Shown here: one piece after another, positions 8,820-16,567 of the stretch
Layout of the letters: every line of letters begins with the position of its first letter
How positions within the stretch are numbered: position 1 is the first letter of the stretch
Source of the DNA: Pavlovales sp. CCMP2436
Taxonomy: Eukaryota > Haptophyta > Pavlovophyceae > Pavlovales
Assembly (NCBI GenBank): GCA_026770615.1
Contig: MU631380.1
Coordinates: forward strand, 52,249 to 71,440
Reading direction: 5' to 3'
DNA: 19,192 nucleotides
Program-made: the position numbers and the translations under genes
Notes under the pieces: model-generated
The model's database searches: none
Told to the model about the DNA's origin: nothing
The model's input: the letters and a program-made list of their open reading frames with translations, nothing else

Positions 8820-9593
8820 ATGATGACGGAACCTCCAACAGAAGACACATCTGTAAAATCGGCAAATGTAGTAGAGAAAGAAAAGAACATTTTGCTTACG
8901 ATCTCACGGTTCTCAGTGGACTATCCGTTAGGTCCGGTCCCGCCCCCGCTTCCAAATCAGGCCATGTTTACTGTATTTCTAGGTCCACCAAGGTCCGGCA
9001 AGACCTCATTACGCATGGCCCTTTTGACACAAACCAACCCGACAATTTACGCTGGTGTTTTTGATGCCGTTCATCTTTTCGTACCTGCCACCTCATTTGC
9101 GAGCATGACCAAATCGCATTTTGCAAACCACGACAAGGTTCACCACGAACTCACCAAGGATTCGCTCGAGACGCTGATAACGAAACTAGAGGTGACATCC
9201 AAAAAGTAGCAAAACACACTCGTGATCGTCGATTATTTATGGCGAGTTTGAAGGATAATGCATTAAGGCAATCATTCGAGGAACTCATTTGCAACAGGCG
9301 GCATCTACGCGTGAGCATCTGGGTAATCACGCAGACGTACCGTTCAATTCCCCTGACGATACGCGCTCATCTCAGCCCTGTTTATGTTTTGCGTTAGTAA
9401 TTTAAGAGAGCTGGATTCTATTCGCGACGAGCTAGTTCCTCGTGATAAAGTAGAGTTTCAGGAGCTGTACAACCACTGCTTCCCTCCAGGAGGGGACTCG
9501 CACCGGTTTATGTTCCTAGACGTCTCAAACGCACTCATATACAACACGTTTGCCAAATTGACATACACAAAAAACAAGATAAAACCAAATTAA
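8820..9593 (+). pseudogene. FtsK/HerA-type genome-packaging ATPase of a PLV
   Basis: This motor would drive viral DNA into the capsid. From ATG 8820, Walker A is GPPRSGKT at residues 55-62. An in-frame TAG at 9207-9209 (codon 130) is followed by TLVIVD, the Walker B strand. One indel near 9229 moves to a frame reading FMASLKDNALRQSFEELICN and IWVITQTYRSIPLTIRAHLS, which contains the expected ITQ sensor-like segment. A second indel near 9383 returns to VSNLRELDSIRDEL, HCFPPGGDSHRFMFLDV and the TAA at 9591-9593. Total length of about 257 codons matches PLV and virophage ATPases. Catalytic motifs are preserved, so decay looks recent or partly due to sequence errors. Confidence in family is high. 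Confidence 0.85.
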
Positions 9594-9635
9594 AATGTTT
9601 GTTTATGGCATACCCATACCCATAAAAACCGCAAA

Positions 9636-10111
9636 ATGGCACGAGCGGTTGACAATCTCAACACCGACAAAATGATGGACTGGCTCGACACCGACCCCTG
9701 GAATCGCACGACAACTTTTATTTTGAACGGACAGCCGTACGACGGGGCAATCCATCCAATTTTTGGCGCTGGAAAACCGCAGTACTGGACCGGAGTGCAC
9801 CACCATGCGCTCAGCGAGAAACTCGTGTTCAGTCAGATACCGGTAATAATCCCGCAAAACACAAAAATCATATGGATCGCACCGAGCGGGTTGCAAAATC
9901 GTTATCGTCAGCATACCAGCCAGTGATCTACGCCGATACCGTAAAAGACACAAATGGCACTCCGTTTTTTTACCGAACAGTAATCCCCGAGCGACTCCAA
10001 CCATTCACTGCTCAGCGGACAAACTTTGTTGCACGTCAAGGCGTCGGTGGAGGTCCAAGCGTCATATACAACCCACTCTTGTCTCCAGCCGAAATGCGAG
10101 CGCGGGCTTAA
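9636..10111 (+). pseudogene. Unrecognised virus-block protein, one frameshift
   Basis: ATG 9636 opens MARAVDNLNTDKMMDWLDTD and stays open to TGA at 9924-9926. The overlapping frame from about 9890 to TAA 10109-10111 carries VAKSLSSAYQPVIYADTVKD and ends in NPLLSPAEMRARA. One indel between 9880 and 9900 would give a single protein of about 158 residues. It has many aromatic and beta-type segments (TTTFILNGQPYDGAIHPIFG, QIPVIIPQNTKIIWIA), and no signal peptide or membrane segment. I do not recognise it. It sits in the packaging/virion arm 42 bp after the ATPase, so a virion role is plausible but unsupported. Confidence 0.5.
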
Positions 10112-10153
10112 GGCGCTCAACCAGTACGCCGCCCAATTCAAAATTCGGGAATC

Positions 10154-10663
10154 ATGACACCGACGACCTACGACCCCCAGCCTGAGGACATCCCGACCCA
10201 GCCCATGCTCGAACCACTCGTGCCAACCCCACACTCCCAGAATGTCCGGAGAGTCCAAGCTTTCCAGTCACCCCAGCCAGTCACTCGGTCGCCCCTTCAA
10301 TATCCCAGCCCGGTCGTTCAGGCACCTTTTCAGTCACCAGCCACCCCCGCGACGGCATCACCGAGGATGCCGATTCAGATTCTCAGTGGTCTCCCAGCTG
10401 TGACGAAAACACCATGTAGGTCGCTTCAGGTTCTCAGTGGACTCCCTGCTGTGACGATTTCACCTGCCACCCCGTCCCCGCCGACACCACCCCCGCTCGT
10501 CAAAGCCACGCCCGCCATGACCAGAACAAAGAGTGCGGGGCGGAAGGCAGCAATTGCATCAGCGTACACCCCGTTTACTCCAGAAGCATCCTCGTCCAGA
10601 GCGAATGAGGACTATCAATCCCCACCCAGAAAACTAGGCGTCAAATGCAGCTTGAAGGACTGA
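10154..10663 (+). CDS. Pro/Ser/Thr-rich protein with a 17-residue repeat
   Basis: The frame starts at ATG 10154 and stops at TGA 10661-10663, 169 codons. It is low-complexity, with Pro, Ser, Thr and Gln dominating (SPQPVTRSPLQYPSPVVQAP). Two copies of a 51-bp unit (from 10374 and 10425) encode IQILSGLPAVTKTP and LQVLSGLPAVTISP. A basic stretch TRTKSAGRKAAIASA follows. It looks disordered, such as a scaffold, linker or tail-fibre-like virion component. The last codons overlap the start of the next frame (ATG 10645). The text flows well from RKLGV into that frame, so the two may be one gene split by an indel. Confidence 0.5.
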   Translation: MTPTTYDPQPEDIPTQPMLEPLVPTPHSQNVRRVQAFQSPQPVTRSPLQYPSPVVQAPFQSPATPATASPRMPIQILSGLPAVTKTPCRSLQVLSGLPAVTISPATPSPPTPPPLVKATPAMTRTKSAGRKAAIASAYTPFTPEASSSRANEDYQSPPRKLGVKCSLKD

Positions 10664-10920
10664 ATATGGGTCTCACGAGTGACGAGTTAAAACAAATTGG
10701 TAAAATGAGCGATCTTCGGACTCGTCCGGCCAAAAAAACCCAGGATGAGAACAATTAGATTTCGCGTCTTATGGAAAATGAGATGATACTTCAGAAAATC
10801 ATCCAGAAATACGCAAACCTTGATATAAAGGGCGGTCGTGATGCAGTTGGGATTGTCTTCGGCGTCCACAACAAGACTATTGACGAACTGATGGCCATGC
10901 GAAGGACCGGTAGAATGTAA
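10645..10920 (+). pseudogene. Small helical protein, one in-frame TAG
   Basis: From ATG 10645 the frame reads MQLEGLNMGLTSDELKQIGK, is interrupted by TAG at 10756-10758, then continues ISRLMENEMILQKIIQKYAN to TAA 10918-10920. The total is 92 codons, predominantly helical and basic. It overlaps the preceding Pro-rich frame by 19 bp and may be its C-terminal half after a frameshift, giving about 255 residues in all. No family is recognised. Apart from the TAG the frame is clean. Confidence 0.45.
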
Positions 10921-10952
10921 AAAAAAATGTGAGGCCTGTTTATAACACTGCA

Positions 10953-13169
10953 ATGTCAAACGTTTATGGAGCTCTTGAAGCTACAGGGTTGGATGCTGTT
11001 ATCGACCCATATGCGGTGGTGACGAGTGCGGTCACGCAACTCAGTTTTTCATCCCTGGAGACGCCTCAGAATCAGACTCGCGATCTCACAAAAGTATTGA
11101 AGAAAAAACTGCCTGTAACGACTGGGAAGACGAGCTTATTTTCCCTTTTGATAAAACACTTTTTACTGCACCGCTGACATACGTGGCTGAAACGGCTCTT
11201 CCAATCTCGCTGGGGAAGGCAGTAACAAAAGCCGTGGGTGTGCAGTACAGCTATTCAGCTGCAAAACCAATCTCGGCCGGGTGCATCTGCGTACTCGGTG
11301 GGTGACACGAAATCGCTACAGGATGAAGCGACGACGGACCCAAAGGCGTCGACCTACACTATCAATCAGCTCCTCCCCGAAGAGGTCGTGAGCGAGACAA
11401 TCTACCAGGTGACCGTTTTTAGGTACATCCCAGGGCAGACCCAGCAGCGAGTTTTCACGTGGTCCTCGATGGACACTCCTACGATTGTTGTTGCAAAGTG
11501 GAAGGCTACAATGAGCCCGGCTGTGGCGTATGCGGGATTCACTCAGAGCTACGGTCATTGCGCACTTTCGTTTGATATCGCCACTGGCAAGTATGTCGCG
11601 TCATTCATTGCTTCGGCCGAGTACGGTATCTTCAACAACGGTATCTACTACGAGGTAGACCGTTACAGTGGAAGTTACGCCAGTTAGATCAATCTAGGGC
11701 TAAGCACGACTACGACATCAAACGTTTTGTGGAATCTGAACATGCCCTCGCGTCCGTTTGCAAACGTGGCCAGCTGCGCGTACGTCAGAGGAGGTATCAC
11801 AATTGACGCCTGCATACGAATCACAGTGGAAGTTCTAGCTACGGATTCGCAGAGGACAAACGTCAGGCAAATCAAATATGACGTGACGCGATTTGTTGAC
11901 GAGCAAAACTCCGCTTTGACTTTATTTAACCCTGCGACTCAAACACACTCATAATCGCCAACTCGAATTTAATATGCGATCTCATATTTTACGCAGATGA
12001 AACCGAGGTCATACGTAATTCCGAAGGCACCTCGGCAATCAGCTTCTACAACCAAATTTATAAACCCGTAATCAGAATCTGCGGAGGTTTAATTGTAAAC
12101 AACGCCTATAGCGGGATCGTGTGTCCAATAGCAAGACTGACCGTGCTTTCAAATGAGGATCGTGCTTTGACGTTGAATGATTTCCTTGATAAACGACTAC
12201 CAACCGTGATCGGCCACGATTCCTTCTTCTCGGGAAACATAATAGGCCGTGATCGAAACGGTGACCCGTACAACGTAATTGACAGCATCACGTATCTTGA
12301 GGATGAGCTTATAAATTCCAAAGAGGTCGTGAATATTTTGAGCTGCACCGCTACAGCCGACTCGTGGTTAATCACCACAGACAACAAATACAGCCCAATT
12401 CAGGTCGTGGCGACACCGGCATACAATCCCACGAGCATTACCGCACTAAATAAAGCGAGCCCTGTATTTTTAGCTGCTACGTCAATAACCAGCAGCGACG
12501 ACTGGCAAGTGGCGACCGAATGGCGCATATCGGCTAGTTCAACATACCAAAATAACACTTCGTTCAACCCAAATCTTGCATTTGATCGAAATAGTAGCAC
12601 GTACTGGGCAAGCGCAGAAGTTGCATATAGCTCTACAGGTGTTGGAAGTCAATGGTTGCAAATAGAGTACCCGGAGGCTGTAAAAATGACCTCCTAGTTA
12701 TAAGATATATCCTGCTGGTCGGTACACCGGCGCTGGAGTACCAATTCAGTGGACTATCTCTGGATCAAATAATAATAGTACGTTTGTCAACGTTGAATCA
12801 TTTGGTTTCAACTCGTGGCAAGCTAATGCAATCGAAGAAATTTTTATGAGCGTAGCCCACGTGGCTTACAAGTATTAGAGAATAACTATCATTCAAATAA
12901 GAACATCTGGCGCTGCAATTCATACAACAATCTCAGACATATCGTTCACTTCGGGTTGGTCGGTGGGCATGACGACTCTGCTGAGCGCTCAGCCAGTTGA
13001 TTTGAGTATCTTTAAACTCATCCTAGGCAATTCATACGGTGTAGTTGTCAGCATGCTGGACACTCCGATAGATTGGCAGTTTAACCTGCTATTAATAAAG
13101 AGTGGGCGAATTGCAAACTCGGGGTTGTACAATTTATCGCTTACAACCGGGGTAACAAAGCTAAGTTAA
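10953..13169 (+). pseudogene. Large virion-surface candidate with a discoidin (F5/8 C)-like domain
   Basis: A chain of frames sharing one direction reads as a single protein of about 740 codons, from ATG 10953 (MSNVYGALEATGLDAVIDPY) to TAA 13167-13169. Frame changes are needed near 11130, 11275, 11945 and 12695. In-frame TAG codons occur at 11685-11687 and 12876-12878. At about 12520-12950 the sequence has a coagulation-factor-5/8 C-type signature: WRISASSTYQNNTSFNP, LAFDRNSSTYWAS, SQWLQIEYPEAVKMTS, then IYPAGRYTGAGVPIQW and RITIIQIRTSG before the end of the domain. Such domains bind carbohydrates or lipids. The upstream half is beta-rich and unrecognised. Position after the packaging genes and before a lipase suggests a fibre or receptor-binding role. 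Domain call is fairly good; virion location is inferred. Confidence 0.6.
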
Positions 13170-13202
13170 AAATCTCAAATAAAGAAGCACGCCTGTACCA
13201 CA

Positions 13203-13811
13203 ATGAACAAGTTCAAACAAGACTCGACGAATCTGGCCAAAGCGTCCTACTTGCCGTTAGCAGAAGCCTCCAAATACGGCGACACACTAGGCTACAAACT
13301 CGATACCGAACTCTCACGTCCAAACACCATGGTCTTCGTTGATCGAAGCGGTCAGCCCGTTATCGCTCACCGAGGATCCGTAACCGCAAAGGACTGGCTG
13401 GTCGACGAAGCACTCATCGCGGTTGGAGCGCACAAGAACACCGATAGACTCAATCTCGCCCGCAGCATAACGGCTGCAACTGAGAAAAAGTATGATCGGC
13501 CGGCCAATTCAGTCGGGCACAGCTTGAGTGGGCGTCTTGCGGAACAGTCGGGGTCTGGCGGGCAGATTGTGACGATCAACAAGGCGGCGGGGTTGGGCGA
13601 TATCGGTCGGCGGCAGCCAAGCGGTACTAGGCAGACGGATTTTCGAACCAGGTTGGATGCGGTGTCGGCTCTGTCTAGTCTTGGTCGGCGTCCAGAAAAT
13701 CAGGGAATAGTGTATGTGAACCAGCGTGATCGGGCAAACTGGCTGATTCCAGGCCCCATAAGATATCTCTACAACGTGGCAAAATCGCACAGGTTGGGAA
13801 ATTTTCTGTGA
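13203..13811 (+). CDS. Class-3-type lipase (alpha/beta hydrolase), intact
   Basis: The intact 202-codon frame starts at ATG 13203, 33 bp after the preceding stop, and ends TGA 13809-13811. The order matches lipase class 3. A first strand with the oxyanion-side motif VIAHRGSV (residues 53-60) and DWLVD (64-68) precedes a helix. The nucleophile elbow GHSLSG has Ser107. A candidate Asp152 lies in RTRLDAVSAL and a candidate His196 in the C-terminal SHRLGNFL. All three triad residues therefore have a place. There is no signal peptide or membrane segment. In a virus this would hydrolyse host membrane or storage lipids during entry or exit; that is inference. Related lipases have been reported in some algal PLVs. 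It is the best-preserved enzyme in the block. Confidence 0.75.
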   Translation: MNKFKQDSTNLAKASYLPLAEASKYGDTLGYKLDTELSRPNTMVFVDRSGQPVIAHRGSVTAKDWLVDEALIAVGAHKNTDRLNLARSITAATEKKYDRPANSVGHSLSGRLAEQSGSGGQIVTINKAAGLGDIGRRQPSGTRQTDFRTRLDAVSALSSLGRRPENQGIVYVNQRDRANWLIPGPIRYLYNVAKSHRLGNFL

Positions 13812-13929
13812 TCAACGGCGGATCCAGCATCTCTGACAGCTTTCATGAATGTTTCAAGTCTCGCTTTTGACACTTGTACGTGGTGCACTGCTGCAGCATT
13901 GTATGATTAGCCCGGAAAAAAAGTGAGAC
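13812..13929. other. Spacer between convergent lipase and minus-strand gene
   Basis: 118 bp with no confident gene. On the minus strand a short open stretch (SKARLETFMKAVRDAG) crosses into the antisense of the lipase end. It is too short and lacks a clear start, so I leave it unassigned. Confidence 0.4.
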
Positions 13930-14267
13930 CTAGAAGATGACGCAACACTGGTCTTCGTCTTCGTCGATTATTTTGCACTCTGCCTTTGGAAAAATGGTGA
14001 GGGTGTTGCTTTTTATTAGCAACTTGTGCTGCTCTTCATTGCAGATTATACCGTACCTATAAACGGTTATGAAATTGTAATTTCCCTAAAATGGAGCTTC
14101 CGGTCGTGCGCAAAGTCGCCTACAATTGTTCCATTACTTAAGACTCTGACATCAATCAATCGTATGGGTGATGGGCTCTCGATATCCATTTGTTGGATCA
14201 GTCTTGTTATCTCATTGAGCTGCGTCTCCAAAATCTGGGGCGTATTTGTTTCGTAAAAGTTTTCCAT
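13930..14267 (-). pseudogene. Unrecognised small minus-strand protein, one frameshift
   Basis: ATG 14267 opens MENFYETNTPQILETQLNEI and RVLSNGTIVGDFAHDRK, stopping at TAA 14069-14067. The neighbouring frame continues without a gap as TVYRYGIICNEEQHKLLIKS and LTIFPKAECKIID, ending at TAG 13932-13930. A single indel near 14070-14080 gives about 112 residues. The predicted C-terminus CVIF fits the CaaX prenylation pattern, which may be chance. No family is recognised. It converges on the lipase and probably belongs to the virus block. Confidence 0.45.
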
Positions 14268-14312
14268 TTTGTTAATTCGTTAACAGAGTAGAATATTTTT
14301 ATCTAGGATGCT

Positions 14313-14897
14313 TCATGTAAATGAGTTGGATAGAGTCTTACCGTCCTCCTTTTTTTCGGCTTGCTTTTTTTGCTTATACAAAATGTACCGCTTCAGAATG
14401 ATGGGAGTAGGATACACCTCGTAGATGCGGTTATCTCCCTCTGAATGGATGAACAAATATTTCGAGTTTGCCCGTAATAGATCCCTTCGCAGAAATCGTG
14501 GCTGTCAATGTCGACTAGGTAACCAGTGACCCTGTGTTGATTAACCCACTCGATGCTGCAGAAGTTGTATGCGTTTCCGATGGCGCTTTCTTTGTGGACT
14601 TAACCGTTTGAGCTTTCGATGAAAAGTTTTTCAAATTCGAGGTCATCAGGATCGTTTGTGGGCTCATCGCCCTTAATGAGCTTGGTTCTTTTGGCGTTTA
14701 AAGCTTCAGTGGCTGCTAGGAGGACTCTTTGTATGGTGCCCGTCTTGTACTCCCAGGTTGTGTTCAGTTTGAGGCATTCCTCGACTAGCTCCTGAGTCTG
14801 TATCGAGACGCTCCCGGCGTGCGCGTCCGGGTGGCGGCTGAGTGCAGAGTCGGTGATGGCGCGTAATTCCGAGTTGGTGCCGAGGCCTCCGAGTTTT
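14313..14897 (-). pseudogene. Unrecognised minus-strand protein, one TAA and one frameshift
   Basis: The frame is open from about 14897 (KLGGLGTNSELRAITDSALS) through KLNTTWEYKTGTIQRVLLAA and DDLEFEKLFIESSNG. It meets TAA at 14602-14600 and carries on cleanly as VHKESAIGNAYNFCSIEWVN and VTGYLVDIDSHDFCEGIYYG. An indel near 14475 leads to KYLFIHSEGDNRIYEVYP and a Lys-rich tail ending at TGA 14315-14313. The total is about 195 residues. The true start is not visible: stops TAA and TGA lie just upstream at the edge of the retroelement remnant, so the N-terminus may have been removed by that insertion. I do not recognise the family. Virus origin is likely for the C-terminal part and uncertain for the N-terminal part. 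Confidence 0.4.
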
Positions 14898-16480
14898 CAT
14901 GATTACGGTTCGTCGAAGGTCACGTTGGTCGGCGGTTGCTGGGCAATATGCTTTATGATATGTTCGAGTGAGTCCGTATCGTCCGCTATCGTCCGCTGGG
15001 TTTAGGTTTTTCATGATGCAGAAGGGGCATGTGGTGCTGAGTTTAGGGCCACCTTCATAGGTTAACGTCGAGGAGCTTTGGTTCGTCTCTTGCCCGTTCT
15101 GTGTTGTAATTCGTGATGCCTGTCATGTATCGGACGTATGTGCGTTGAATAGTCTCTGAGTTTTTCCCCATGGGTGGTCTTAAGGAGGCTGTTGACTCCT
15201 TTATCCAGAGGTTGGTTCGGTTCCTTAGGCGGATGGCATATTTTTGTGTGAGTCTAGTGAGGTTCCGGGGGTCTTTGCGGACATGGATGTTTATAGCTTG
15301 GGTTCCCGCTTCTTCTATGACTGCCCTGCGGATGGTGGATGGAGTGTGGTCGATAAAGTTCCCGTCTTTATCTGTGACGCTGTAACTTGCTGGCGGCCAA
15401 GCGCATGGGCCTAGGTCGTGAAAGGGGGTTTGGTTCTCTACAGCCACTTGCCTGGCGGCCCAGTCAGCGCAGACGTTGAGTGTCACATGCACTGCGTCGT
15501 AGGCTGGCATTAGTGCTCCTCCTGCCGTGGGCGGTGGTTGTATCTCATTGGCCTTCTCGTTCGCCTTGCCGATGAGGGCATCGGTTCCCGCGTTGTCAAT
15601 GATGTAAACTTGGCTGGCCGTGTCGATTCCTGGGTTTGGTATCAGTGGTCTGAGGAAAGAGTCTGCTTTGTGGGCTTTCTGGTGCTTGAAGATGTGGGTT
15701 TTGCTGACGTGGGTGTTGCGTGTGAGGAGTTCGCTGAGTCTTTGGAGTTGTGACTGTCGGCTTGGCGTGGCTGTTTCGTCCGTGCCTTGGTGTTGGGGTT
15801 GTGATTCGGTGTTTGTGGCTGTGTTGCAGTTGGGGTTTAGGCGCCACAAATTCCTGAGTGGGTTGAGGCAGTCCCAAGAGGTGGTGAGTGTCGTCTGTGT
15901 TTGGAGGGATTTGAGTCGGAGGCTGAGTGTCGCAGCTGTGAGCTCGCTGTCTATAGTGTCTTTATCCCCTCCCCTGGACGGATGGCATTGGTCATGTGTA
16001 TTCCCCGTCTCCCGTCTGGGTAGTTGATTAGGTAAGCGACGCCTCCTGCTGTTTTCCCTGTCATCTCCTTGTGGGAGCCATCGACTGCTACGTCGGTGAC
16101 TGTTGAACCTCCTGGGAGAGCTGTTCCTCGTGTTTTGTCATGTTTGTCCAGATGAGCGTTTCGCAGGTGTGCCGTGTGGAATCTGGCGCCTGTAGATGCA
16201 GCAAACCGTGGGAGGGCTTGGAGGGTTGCGACTGTCAGGATTTTTTTGAGAGATGGTGGGATGTGGTGTTCGTGGCCTGGCTCCCAGTTGGAGACCCATT
16301 CTTTTGCGAAGAGGGCTCTGCTTTGTGAGATCCAGGGATCCTCGTTTGTGCGTGCACTTGATGATCCATTCAGCTGGATGTTCCTCTAGACCGTCCGTTC
16401 TATCGCTGTTATGGGGTTGGGCGAGAGAATGGCACGGTCTAGATCTGTTGCTCCGTCTGTTCGTCCTTGTATGGGTTGGC
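14895..16480 (-). mobile_element. LINE-like retroelement remnant: RNase H and terminal zinc finger
   Basis: On the minus strand the frame from about 16380 carries a linker (WISQSRALFAKEWVSNWEPG) and then an RNase H domain. VAVDGSHKEMTGKTAGGVAY holds the first Asp (16082-16080), DSELTAATLSL the Glu (15945-15943), VYIIDNAGTD the second Asp (15597-15595) and NVCADWAARQ the last Asp (15465-15463). Next come QRTYVRYMTGITNYN and CPFC followed by DSLEHIIKH, the usual end of RNase H-bearing non-LTR elements. The Glu-to-Asp gap of about 116 residues is long because of a Gln/Thr/Ser-rich insertion. Frame changes occur near 15965 (a G run), at about 15060 and at an exact 10-bp duplication (14977-14996). 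TAG at 16386 is in frame. No reverse transcriptase core is present, so the copy is 5'-truncated. The 3' end is not marked by poly(A). Confidence 0.6.
14977..14996. repeat. Exact 10-bp tandem duplication
   Basis: TATCGTCCGC occurs twice back to back. On the minus strand it changes the frame exactly where the retroelement protein passes from NLNPADD to TDSLEHIIKH. Removing one copy restores the frame, so this is a specific, datable lesion. Confidence 0.85.
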
Positions 16481-16567
16481 ACAGTTGGAGTGTTCCGGCG
16501 AGTGGTCTGGGGTAGCGGCTGGACTCTTCAGAGTCGGGTTTCCAGGATATCTCCTTTGCCGCACTAC

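Noticed and set aside
13779..13925. Small minus-strand frame with SKARLETFMKAVRDAG
   Set aside because: No clear start, and half of it is antisense to the lipase end; it is too short to support.
5440..14300. Terminal inverted repeats and target-site duplication for the virus block
   Set aside because: I compared 5440-5565 with the right-hand region by eye and found no matching inverted ends. They may be lost or too diverged.
5565..16480. PLV polymerase, helicase or tyrosine/retroviral integrase
   Set aside because: No frame shows the relevant motifs. The RNase H at 16082-15463 belongs to a LINE-like element, not to a viral replication protein.
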